Position numbers and translations under genes: made by a program
Part shown: positions 25,409 through 33,882 of the stretch, in pieces
Layout of the letters: the number at the start of each line of letters is the position of its first letter
Position numbering within the stretch: position 1 is the first letter of the stretch
From: Synechococcales cyanobacterium bin59.metabat.ball.084
GTDB taxonomy: Bacteria > Cyanobacteriota > Cyanobacteriia > Cyanobacteriales > Chamaesiphonaceae
NCBI GenBank assembly: GCA_013297675.1
Contig: JAAFHZ010000028.1
Coordinates: 1-41,361 of the forward strand
DNA: 41,361 nt
Direction: 5' to 3'
Notes under the pieces: generated by a model
Databases searched by the model: none
The model's input: the letters and a program-made list of their open reading frames with translations, nothing else
Told to the model about the DNA's origin: nothing

Positions 25409-27859
25409 ATGGCTATTACAATTCATGAATTTAGCACAGGAATTAGACCTGATCGGACTCCTGACGGTGGGTGGGTTTCTCGTGGTTTTACAAGTCGGTT
25501 TATGAACAGCACGGTTAATCCAATTCCACATGAAATAGAAAGATCGATCGCTAACTTCGATTTTAGTATTACTGAAGGTACGGCTAAAGATGAACCCGCT
25601 TTTATCGGTCGAATTATTGCGAGTCAAGATCAACAGCGATTATGGTCTGTGGTTGCCATAGTTTCACGGGGAAAAGACGAAGTAGGTCGGAGTGCGCCTT
25701 TTTTTCGCTATTTTTTTGTGGAGAGTGGATCAGATGAGGATTACATTCCGCATATTTTAGCTTGGTTTGATCAATACAAACGTGAGCATGGTAAGTATCC
25801 GATTTTCAACCCGTTTGATCAGAAAACCATAGGAAGTGAGCTGAAAATTGACATCACCCCAAAAAGGTTGCAGATGGAAAGTCGTCTGTTACAAGATCAA
25901 GCTCCGATGATTTTCAAGTTCGATGAGTATAGTGCTGCTGCTATACATGAGCTATCTATGGCAAAATTGCGAATGGAAAATCAAGAAAATATTTTACCAG
26001 CGTGGGCATTTAATGTTGAGGCCGTAGAAAGGCCAGGGCAGTTTACAGCAATTAGAGCTGCTAGTGACACATCTTATAAGGCATTGTTAAGTACTAAAAA
26101 AGCTATAGCTGGAATTCAACCAAGAGTAGTTTTTGATGAAGAGTCTGTGAAAACGGCACTAAAAGGAATTACGAATAGCCCCACAATTAAGGATGAACAT
26201 TTTCAAGATTTTGTGAAAGCTTTAGCTGATCAAAAAGTTACTGGTCAATGGTCAAGGATATTCAATGGTTTAGGGTCTAAAAATGCACTGGATCGGGGAA
26301 TATACAATTCTCAAATGATAAAGCTACTGATTCTCCAGTCTGTAGCTATCCCACCTTTAGCACTTGATTATGTAAAATGGCTCGGTAAAAGTGATCAGAA
26401 AAGTCGAGAAATTGCAAAAGCTTTTGAAAAAGATTTTTTTTATAAAGTCAGCAGCCTAAGCAATCCTGATTTATTTGAGCAAGTCAAAAATCAACTAGTG
26501 GAAGGATTTGGTGTATTCATGATAAGTTTTATGAGTGACAAAGGCTTACTTGAAAATTTATTTAGCAAGGGCACAGTGCATTTTTTGTGGCTTGAACAGT
26601 CACAGGGATTTATTAAAGCACTTATCTCTGATCTGGATCTAATGGGGAGTTGCTTTCAATCACCATCTCAGGCTAATTTACAAACTATTCAACCCAACCG
26701 AAAAGCAAAAAAAACATCACCTATAGGTTCGACTTTCACCGATACTACTAGTAATGACATAAATCCTCAAGGATCATCAATGGTATTATCTCAAAATATA
26801 GCTACTTCTGGTGTTAATCAACCAACTAAAACTCAGAGAGAAGAAGCATATAAAAATGCCGATTTTGCACTGAAAAATGGAGAATGGGAACGCATCCGGT
26901 CTGACATTTGGGACTTTTGGAATTCTAGAAAAGATCGCAAATTTCTTAGACCCGAATATTTATATCTTGCTGAATTTTTTGAAAAAAGTGACAGTAAAAC
27001 AGTCGCTATCATTTTTTATGATGTTGCCCAGGGAAAAATACCAAAACATCTTTACAAAATCCAATCAAATATCTATGGAATGCCTCTTGATACAGACTTG
27101 AGCTTCATAGAGAAAGTACAAGAAGTCCAAAATAAACTATTCGTTTCCTTGGTGAGAAGTCCTTTTTTTGATCTCAAGCGATATCCTAAAACACACAACA
27201 AACAAAATTTAATTATGAAGATACCCTTCGTTATTTTTATGATGCTGATATCTACAATTTCTGGTGCTATTGGTGGGAGGTATTTTGCATCCCAGTCAAA
27301 ACCACTTACGGAGACTAAACAGCCTATCACCACTCCTATTAATTCACAACGGAATAAAACTATCCTCGATGATAAAGCTGAACAAATTGGGATTTTAATA
27401 AGCTCTCTGTCTCGAAATACTAGCACATTACCACCAATAAAAAGTGGCTGTGGTGATAATGTGACTGATTCATTTTTTAAAAAGGTGGGAATTACCAAGC
27501 CAGAAGACGATTTGAAAAACATTTGTGAAATCATCAAAAAATACAAGCAGTATCCTGATTCAGAAGCATTAAAACAGAACATTCAAACATCTGTAAAAGA
27601 CAATAACATTAAAATAATAGATCAGTGGGAAAAACTCAAAATAAAAATTATAGATCAGCAAAGAAAAATATCTCAATTAAATCCTGGAGATCCACTTCCA
27701 AAACAAGAACAGCAAACCAAAATAAATGAAATAAACTTGGATCTCCAGTCAATAGATAAAGTAGATAGAAAAATGATTGACATAAGCCCAGAAATATATA
27801 AATTAATAATGGAGCATAGAGAAAAAACTCCAGCAGTAAGGCAACAAAATCCCGGATAG
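25409..27859 (+). CDS. large GTPase-associated-like protein with one membrane segment
   Basis: This 816-aa protein has an N-terminal globular part (about 1-400; motif GRIIASQDQQRLWSVVAIVS, then FFRYFFVES) that in position and general pattern recalls the GAP1-type N-terminal domains placed next to paired GTPases in conflict systems. A Ser/Thr/Gln-rich linker (about 425-470), a helical middle, one membrane segment (about 602-624) and a charged coiled-coil C-terminus (about 700-800) follow. The GAP1 link is a hypothesis. Being 5 nt after GTPase 3 and touching the next gene, it is clearly in the same operon and could anchor the GTPases to the membrane. Confidence 0.55.
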   Translation: MAITIHEFSTGIRPDRTPDGGWVSRGFTSRFMNSTVNPIPHEIERSIANFDFSITEGTAKDEPAFIGRIIASQDQQRLWSVVAIVSRGKDEVGRSAPFFRYFFVESGSDEDYIPHILAWFDQYKREHGKYPIFNPFDQKTIGSELKIDITPKRLQMESRLLQDQAPMIFKFDEYSAAAIHELSMAKLRMENQENILPAWAFNVEAVERPGQFTAIRAASDTSYKALLSTKKAIAGIQPRVVFDEESVKTALKGITNSPTIKDEHFQDFVKALADQKVTGQWSRIFNGLGSKNALDRGIYNSQMIKLLILQSVAIPPLALDYVKWLGKSDQKSREIAKAFEKDFFYKVSSLSNPDLFEQVKNQLVEGFGVFMISFMSDKGLLENLFSKGTVHFLWLEQSQGFIKALISDLDLMGSCFQSPSQANLQTIQPNRKAKKTSPIGSTFTDTTSNDINPQGSSMVLSQNIATSGVNQPTKTQREEAYKNADFALKNGEWERIRSDIWDFWNSRKDRKFLRPEYLYLAEFFEKSDSKTVAIIFYDVAQGKIPKHLYKIQSNIYGMPLDTDLSFIEKVQEVQNKLFVSLVRSPFFDLKRYPKTHNKQNLIMKIPFVIFMMLISTISGAIGGRYFASQSKPLTETKQPITTPINSQRNKTILDDKAEQIGILISSLSRNTSTLPPIKSGCGDNVTDSFFKKVGITKPEDDLKNICEIIKKYKQYPDSEALKQNIQTSVKDNNIKIIDQWEKLKIKIIDQQRKISQLNPGDPLPKQEQQTKINEINLDLQSIDKVDRKMIDISPEIYKLIMEHREKTPAVRQQNPG

Positions 27860-28975
27860 ATGGCAAATATGAATAGTTTAATTAGAACTTGGTTGTATTT
27901 AGTTTCAGGATTGGTATCTGCTCTTATTGGGTGGAATATTGGGCAAGTATTGCTTACTGATTTTGGTTGGTTGAAGCAAATTCCCGAGCTAATTCTTTTT
28001 CCTTCCGTAGCAGTATCTTTGGCTGTTGGTATGTCGGTTACAGAAATATTTGTCAGTAACCCCACTCGTTTTAAGTTGAGTTTACGAACTGCCAAAGAAT
28101 CCTTAAAATGGGCGATTCCACTAGGGCTATTCTCAGGAATCATTTCTGGTGGCATTTGCCAGATCCTATTTATGCCAGCTTTCCGCATACCTCCTACTAT
28201 GGTGCGAATCTTTGGCTGGCTCCTAATTGGCGGTTTTGCTGGATTAGCTGAAGGTTTTACTTGGCGACAACGTAGTATAGAAGCTGGTAACAAAGAGCGT
28301 GCTGATAATCGTTTGAGGGCAAGTGCCTTTGGTGGATTGGGAGCAAGCTTGATGGCGGCAATTATTTTTGAATTTCTTCGGAAGAGCATTGGCGATCAAT
28401 TACCAGGGTTACAAAATTTTGAAGACCCGCTGGGTTTTGGTATTTTAGGTCTGTGTCTTGGTTTTGTCTTTAGTTGTACTTCATCACCTAGTTATTTGGT
28501 GGCTCTGAGAGCTGGCGGCGGGTTTGAGTTTACCGGCGATGATTATAGCGGTTTAGGGGCAGATGATGATGATCTTTCTGTATCGCCTTCTATCAATCAA
28601 GACTCTGAAGGTACAATCAAGTTATCTTTTATCAACAACAGTGAAATGGTAGTAATTGAGGAGGGTTTATCGATTCAATTACCATCTTCTGGCAAGATTC
28701 ATATTGGTGCCGCAGCTAAATCGCATATCCGTATTCCGGCTTTACCAACTCATGTGGCAGATTTGGAGCTGAAAGGGCGAGAAACTATTTTGCGACCTAA
28801 CGGCAAATTTTTTGGCGTGATCGAAATCAATGGCCAGAAATTATTTTCTAAAGGTTCAGTTACTTTAAAGCATAACAATGTTATTACTTTTTACACAGTA
28901 CAAAATAATGCAATTAATCCCAAAAAGTTTTATCGGTTTGTCTACTACAATCGATTTTTGGACCCGCAGGCTTAG
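27860..28975 (+). CDS. polytopic membrane protein with FHA-like C-terminal domain
   Basis: This 371-aa protein has about six membrane segments in residues 8-220, a short acidic linker (GADDDD) and a beta-rich C-terminal domain (about 255-355) that looks like a degenerate FHA fold (IHIGAAAKSHIRIPALPTHV, later INGQKL and LKHNNVITF). The usual FHA arginine and Ser-Arg-His motif are missing, so it may bind protein without phospho-threonine. It starts directly after the stop of the previous gene (ATG 27860), and its 3' end is overlapped by the vWA gene. Confidence 0.6.
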   Translation: MANMNSLIRTWLYLVSGLVSALIGWNIGQVLLTDFGWLKQIPELILFPSVAVSLAVGMSVTEIFVSNPTRFKLSLRTAKESLKWAIPLGLFSGIISGGICQILFMPAFRIPPTMVRIFGWLLIGGFAGLAEGFTWRQRSIEAGNKERADNRLRASAFGGLGASLMAAIIFEFLRKSIGDQLPGLQNFEDPLGFGILGLCLGFVFSCTSSPSYLVALRAGGGFEFTGDDYSGLGADDDDLSVSPSINQDSEGTIKLSFINNSEMVVIEEGLSIQLPSSGKIHIGAAAKSHIRIPALPTHVADLELKGRETILRPNGKFFGVIEINGQKLFSKGSVTLKHNNVITFYTVQNNAINPKKFYRFVYYNRFLDPQA

Positions 28976-30191
28976 CCTATCTATATTGGTTATCGTTACC
29001 GGGGCCAGTCCCTGTTGGGCAAAATTACATTCAGTCGAGATAGTAGGTAATCCGAGTGTTAATAATGATCGAGTTACTTTGAGAGTTAAAGCTAAACAAG
29101 AAGATGGTAAACCAGTTTTAAGCTTACAAGAAAAAGATTTTAATATTCTTGTTGATGGTCAACCCGTTAAGTTAAATCCCAAAAACTGGAAAAGTTCTAA
29201 GGAAGCTATTCCACCCCCCGTATGGATTATCTTCTTACTAGACTATAGTGGTAGTATGCAAGGCCAAGATGTGAAAGGTTCTCCGAAGTTAGACGGAGCA
29301 ATCAATGCTATCAAGCAATTTACCAAATCTGCTGTCAAACGCGGCGGAGTTACCAATGTATCAATCGTTCCTTTTGGCGAAGGTGAAGCTTGCAATAAAC
29401 CAGTTACCCCAGTTGAATTAGATCGTTTTTTTCAAGTAAATGATGCGAAAATTGAAAATCAGCTAGATAATCAGCGAGATAACTTTTTCAAAGGTGGTTG
29501 GTGTCAGAACACTAATATTTACAATCCTGTGACGGAAGCAGTAAACTTTTTTGCAAATCCAAAAGATCTGCGTTTTCATCCAACAGAGGCAAGTGAGGCT
29601 CAAGCGAGAATGACGATAGTACTACTTTCTGATGGATACCACGATATGCCTAACGAACCTGCTGATTTTGAACGCTTGATTAATTTTTTAGCAAAAAATG
29701 ATACTGTTGTGATCCATACGTTAGGTTATGGTTTAACTCCAGATAAATTAGGGCGGAAAGTAGGATTGAATCGACCAGCTAAACGTAGTGATGTTGAGGC
29801 AAATCGGGTTTCTGAGTTAGAATTTGTTGATCAGGAGAAGCTTGCTAAAATTGCTAATGTTACCGGTGGGATAGCTGAATTCTCTCCTGATGCTAAAACG
29901 GTATCGGAAAAACTAGATTTATTTTTAAATGCTATACTAGGAGAGTACGAAATAGTCTATAATCAACCTAATCCTGAACGCGGATCGAAACATGATGTCA
30001 AAGTTGTTGTCAATAACAATGAAACTGAAGCTATCTCGTCATCTAAAAACTATATTGTCAGCGTATTTGGAAGACCTGTTTCTTTACCAAAACGTTTGAC
30101 AATGATCTTAGGACTAGTCTTCTTACTAGTTATCGCTGGACTTTTACCATTTTGGCTATGGGGGAAGGAATTAAAAAAAGAGAAATTATAA
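28908..30191 (+). CDS. exported, membrane-anchored vWA-domain protein
   Basis: This protein has a signal peptide with an Arg pair and hydrophobic core (TRRLSLSILVIVTGASPCWA), a vWA domain with MIDAS DYSGS (D112, S114, S116) and LLSDG later, and a C-terminal membrane segment (LGLVFLLVIAGLLPFW) with a short basic tail. So the vWA domain should face the periplasm. The start is uncertain: ATG 28878, ATG 28908 or TTG 28938 are in frame; 28908 is chosen because it leaves a reasonable signal peptide. All overlap the 3' end of the preceding gene. The 146-nt gap after it includes a weak hairpin. Confidence 0.75.
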   Translation: MQLIPKSFIGLSTTIDFWTRRLSLSILVIVTGASPCWAKLHSVEIVGNPSVNNDRVTLRVKAKQEDGKPVLSLQEKDFNILVDGQPVKLNPKNWKSSKEAIPPPVWIIFLLDYSGSMQGQDVKGSPKLDGAINAIKQFTKSAVKRGGVTNVSIVPFGEGEACNKPVTPVELDRFFQVNDAKIENQLDNQRDNFFKGGWCQNTNIYNPVTEAVNFFANPKDLRFHPTEASEAQARMTIVLLSDGYHDMPNEPADFERLINFLAKNDTVVIHTLGYGLTPDKLGRKVGLNRPAKRSDVEANRVSELEFVDQEKLAKIANVTGGIAEFSPDAKTVSEKLDLFLNAILGEYEIVYNQPNPERGSKHDVKVVVNNNETEAISSSKNYIVSVFGRPVSLPKRLTMILGLVFLLVIAGLLPFWLWGKELKKEKL

Positions 30192-30202
30192 GTCACAAAA
30201 TC

Positions 30203-30233
30203 CATTGGAAAATAGCTAGCTCTAATTCCAATG
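30203..30233 (+). terminator. weak hairpin in the 146-nt operon gap
   Basis: CATTGGAA (30203-30210) pairs with TTCCAATG (30226-30233) around a 15-nt loop; TTTGATTT follows. It could be an attenuator or weak terminator between the GTPase part and the downstream part of the cluster. The pairing is A/T-rich and the U-tract poor. Confidence 0.3.
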
Positions 30234-30337
30234 TTTGATTTGAGAAATACGAGATCAGACTATTTTATGTTCTCTAAAATCAAAAGAATATGCCATAGTT
30301 ACTTTGCTTTCAGTTTAGCACTTTTCACACCATAATT

Positions 30338-31300
30338 ATGACCAATAAAAAGAAGTCTTTTGATGCATTTGGCTTGCCAATTCTAATTGCATCCATAGCT
30401 GGAGTAGCAAGTATTTTATTTCTTATTATAGCCGACCCACAAGACTTTTTCTATATACAAGAAGAAAAATGTCATCAGTTGGAGCCTGAAACAAATATTC
30501 CAGGAGCAGATTCATCAGGTAAAATAAAATGTAGTTCTTGGAGATGGAAATTTCGAAGAGCATCTCCAATTTTTTCTAGTTTGTCATCATCATTCGTAGG
30601 CAGTGCCTTGACTATTATTTTCTTTGAGATTTTGCTAAAAAGATTTTACGCGGAACAACTTGATAAATCTATTGACAGTCTTTTAGACAAGAAAAGAACA
30701 GAGGATAGCATTAGTAAAATAAGTAGATTTTATTCAACAGCAGATAAATATCACCAAGAGATATGGAATAGTATAGAAATCAAAGATAAAAATCCTGGTA
30801 GCAAAGCAGCTAAAATAGATGCTATAGAGATCCATCACAGCGTTTATTTCTTAGCAACTGACAAACTAGACCTGTTACAAAAGCGAGTACAAAATGGGTG
30901 GAAGATAAGGCTTCTCGTAACATATTTAGATCAGTCAACAAAAGATAATGTGGATAAGTTGAGAAAAATTTTACAATATGAAATAGGAGATACAGATCAA
31001 AAAAAAGAAGGTTTTGGTTATCTTGAGATTAGGCACTATCAGAACGTGCCTGGCCCCCCATTTTTTTACTTTAATTACCATGACGAAACAAACGAATCAT
31101 CTACATCTATAGTCCGTGAATCGATTTTATTTTCTTTGTTTTGTGCTGCCGAAAATTATTCCGTTACACCTGGATTTTCTATCACAGACCCAAGCGTGAA
31201 GCAGCAGTTTAATGAATGCTTTGAAAAGCTATGGGATGAAGCGAGAGATGATAAGATAATTCTATCGTACCGGGAAGGATCTACAACTACTAACACATAG
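30338..31300 (+). CDS. two-TM protein with cytosolic domain of unknown family
   Basis: This 320-aa protein has membrane segments at about 12-33 and 77-101 with a short external loop holding C45 and C65, which might form a disulfide outside. The cytosolic part (110-320) is mixed alpha/beta (for example NGWKIRLLVTYLDQSTKDNV and EIRHYQNVPGPPFFYF); it has features reminiscent of phospholipase-D-like or related folds, but no HxKxxxxD motif. It is not recognised. AT-rich, it sits between the exported and cytosolic vWA genes in the same direction. Confidence 0.55.
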   Translation: MTNKKKSFDAFGLPILIASIAGVASILFLIIADPQDFFYIQEEKCHQLEPETNIPGADSSGKIKCSSWRWKFRRASPIFSSLSSSFVGSALTIIFFEILLKRFYAEQLDKSIDSLLDKKRTEDSISKISRFYSTADKYHQEIWNSIEIKDKNPGSKAAKIDAIEIHHSVYFLATDKLDLLQKRVQNGWKIRLLVTYLDQSTKDNVDKLRKILQYEIGDTDQKKEGFGYLEIRHYQNVPGPPFFYFNYHDETNESSTSIVRESILFSLFCAAENYSVTPGFSITDPSVKQQFNECFEKLWDEARDDKIILSYREGSTTTNT

Positions 31301-31323
31301 CTTTTTTAAATGTTAAAAACACC

Positions 31324-31704
31324 ATGGCTAAATACACGCTCTATCTAAACAAAGATGATATAGTCTATGCAACTTATGAACTAGAATTAGGAGTGCAAGA
31401 ACGCAATAACCCTATTACCATTTTCACGCCGCAAAAGCGACAAGAAATGCGACATAGTTTAGAGAACAAGAGTGAGTGTAGAATTAACGATGGAAAATTA
31501 GATTATATGATAAAATCATGGCTATTAGACATTCAAGAAGATTATCGAGAGACTTTTTTAGCTTTAGAATTGCCTTCACTTTTATTGGATAATATTAGCA
31601 GATTGCAAGAACAAGGGTATCAAAACATACCGGAAATCCGTCCCCCCAATATTATCGATATTGAGCCGATGTTGGGAATGGCACCACTCTTAAACTTTTG
31701 TTAA
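31324..31704 (+). CDS. small hypothetical protein
   Basis: This 126-aa soluble protein is not recognised. It begins with a beta-strand pair (KYTLYLNKDDIVYATYELEL) and ends in a hydrophobic, Pro-rich tail (IIDIEPMLGMAPLL). It lies 23 nt after the two-TM gene and 69 nt before the vWA gene, so it is probably co-transcribed with them. Confidence 0.5.
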   Translation: MAKYTLYLNKDDIVYATYELELGVQERNNPITIFTPQKRQEMRHSLENKSECRINDGKLDYMIKSWLLDIQEDYRETFLALELPSLLLDNISRLQEQGYQNIPEIRPPNIIDIEPMLGMAPLLNFC

Positions 31705-31773
31705 GCTTACAAAAGAATTAAAACTTCACGTCAGATAGATCTAAAATAGAATTTATACAAAGACAAAACTATT

Positions 31774-33087
31774 ATGCTGAACGTTGAAATTAGGCCACAT
31801 CGAGATTTTCTATCTGCTGAAACCGACGAGCAAAAATTGTTTGTCATGTTAAAACTCCAGCCCGCTCAAGAAGTCTCATTGACAAAGCCCAGTACCGCCT
31901 TCGCCTTTATCATTGATACTAGCGGCTCAATGTACGAAAGTGTCGGTAACACCACCAAAATTGATATCGCAATTGAATCATTACTTTCATTGATCAGATC
32001 AGGCAGATTAGATCAAAACGATAGCGTGGCAATCATTCAATTTGATGATGAAGCCTCCGTTTTGATTCCCCTCACCCCTGCCACCGAAATCACCAAATTA
32101 GAAATTGCCATTTCTAGCTTAAGGAGCTACTCCGGTGGCACTTGCATTGCTAAAGGATTGCACCAAGCCCTAAATCTGTTGCAACCTATGGATATGACAG
32201 TGCTAAGAACCCTGCTCTTCACCGATGGTGAAACCATCGATGAAGATGAATGTCGTGAACTTGTGAAAGAATTTGCTGCCAACAACATACCCATCACCGC
32301 TCTCGGAGTAGGAGACTACAACGAAGATCTACTTATTAACCTCAGTGACACTACCGGTGGGACACTTGCCCACGTTGTTACCGGTGCTCCTACTGGCAAT
32401 CAACTATCGATCGCTGATTTGCCACAGGCACTCCTAGAAAATTTTGCCCAAGCCCAACAAGAAGTGATCACCAACCTTTGCATGACAATCAAAACTGTAG
32501 AGGGAGTTAAACTAAGCAAGATCGTTCGAGCATATCCTACCCAAGCAGAATTCATCCTCGATCGAGAACCCTACCCGATCGGCAACGCTGCCGCCAATGA
32601 TGAAACCATCTTTGCCATAGAATTCACCATCAAAGATCGACCCGCCGCCAAAGTCAGAATCGCTCAACTCAGCCTTACTTACGATGTGCCGGGACAAAAC
32701 AGACGAGGGGAACTGCCGCCCCAAAACCTGATAGCACAATTTGTGATTGGCCAAGCTGCCGCACAAGTCGATCGAGAAGTAATGGGTTATGTTCAGCAAT
32801 GTAATATATCCCAATTAGTTAATGAGGCTACCCGGATTGCAGAGCAAAACCCTCAAAAAGCGGAAGAATTACTTGAAACCGCCCGCCGTATGACCGTCCG
32901 AATTGGCAATGATGCCATGACAACCTCCTTAGAAAATGCTCAAACCGAACTGCGTAAAACCCGTCGCTTATCTTCAGATATGCGAAAAACAGTCAAAATG
33001 GGTTCCAAAGGCAAAACCGTTAAAATGGAAACAGAAAGCAACAACGAGCTTTCAGACGAAAAGATCCGCGAAATGACCGGAACCTAA
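31774..33087 (+). CDS. cytosolic vWA-domain protein with duplicated KTVKM tail
   Basis: This 437-aa protein has a complete MIDAS: DTSGS (D48, S50, S52), the Thr of GGTCIAKGL and LLFTDGE. A beta-sandwich-like segment and a helical segment follow, as in YfbK/TerY-like vWA proteins. The C-terminal tail has two KTVKM motifs (T406 and T415), likely phosphorylation sites that an FHA domain could read. The downstream genes are the FHA, PP2C and kinase, so this vWA is probably their substrate or scaffold. No signal peptide is present. Confidence 0.8.
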   Translation: MLNVEIRPHRDFLSAETDEQKLFVMLKLQPAQEVSLTKPSTAFAFIIDTSGSMYESVGNTTKIDIAIESLLSLIRSGRLDQNDSVAIIQFDDEASVLIPLTPATEITKLEIAISSLRSYSGGTCIAKGLHQALNLLQPMDMTVLRTLLFTDGETIDEDECRELVKEFAANNIPITALGVGDYNEDLLINLSDTTGGTLAHVVTGAPTGNQLSIADLPQALLENFAQAQQEVITNLCMTIKTVEGVKLSKIVRAYPTQAEFILDREPYPIGNAAANDETIFAIEFTIKDRPAAKVRIAQLSLTYDVPGQNRRGELPPQNLIAQFVIGQAAAQVDREVMGYVQQCNISQLVNEATRIAEQNPQKAEELLETARRMTVRIGNDAMTTSLENAQTELRKTRRLSSDMRKTVKMGSKGKTVKMETESNNELSDEKIREMTGT

Positions 33088-33119
33088 CAACCTATATCAC
33101 AACAACCTGGAGACTTCTA

Positions 33120-33704
33120 ATGATTTCTTGTCACGAATGTGGATACGATAATCCAGCCCCCGCCGAATTCTGCGAAATTTGCGGCATTGAACTTGCTGTC
33201 ACACCAACTGCGGCTAAATCTACGCCTGCTGTTACCTCACGAGCACCATTAGAGCAGAATGATTCTTTAGCGCCTCCTCAATGGAGTTCACCAACGCCAG
33301 TTGTGGCACCAGAGATATTAGAGCAACCTGCTGCTCCAATTAGTTTTAGTAACTCTCCTATAATAGGGACTCCTAAATTAATTGCAAAACAAGCTGGAGC
33401 AGTTATCCCTGAATTCACTTTAGATAAATCAAGCTTATTAGTGGGTATTTTCGATCCTGATAGCGGCCCAGTAGAAATTGATTTAGATAGTTTTGCTGGC
33501 AGTGATACAGTCTCTCGACAACATGCAGAAATTTATTTGGAAGCTGGGGAATGGAAAGTTAAGGATTTAACCTCTACCAATGGAGTATTTATTAAGAAGT
33601 CTAGCCAACAGCGTTTTGGTGGAAAAATTGTTTCCCCACAGTTGCTAGAAGATGGCGATGAGGTGGCCTTTGCCAAAATACAATTTACTTTCAGAACATC
33701 ATAA
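33120..33704 (+). CDS. zinc-ribbon / FHA-domain protein
   Basis: This 194-aa protein starts with a zinc ribbon (C4, C7, C18, C21), then a Pro/Ala/Ser-rich linker (about 28-85) and an FHA domain (about 100-194). The phospho-threonine site has S132-R133-H135 and N154-G155, but the conserved Gly-Arg is Gly-Ile (VGIF, 108-111), so an important phosphate contact is missing. GGAG lies upstream of ATG 33120. It follows the vWA gene by 32 nt. Confidence 0.82.
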   Translation: MISCHECGYDNPAPAEFCEICGIELAVTPTAAKSTPAVTSRAPLEQNDSLAPPQWSSPTPVVAPEILEQPAAPISFSNSPIIGTPKLIAKQAGAVIPEFTLDKSSLLVGIFDPDSGPVEIDLDSFAGSDTVSRQHAEIYLEAGEWKVKDLTSTNGVFIKKSSQQRFGGKIVSPQLLEDGDEVAFAKIQFTFRTS

Positions 33705-33882
33705 ATTCCGTGCGATTAGAACTTAATACATGAACTTTTAAATGATTGTCAGTCCTCATTACTTTTGATATTGATGGCACATCTATTTGATAACAACGCT
33801 AATAGCATGGAAATATATACATTTGAAATAAATAGGCATAGCTAAGGTTTATATTCTCTGAAATCAGCTAAAGTACAACATT

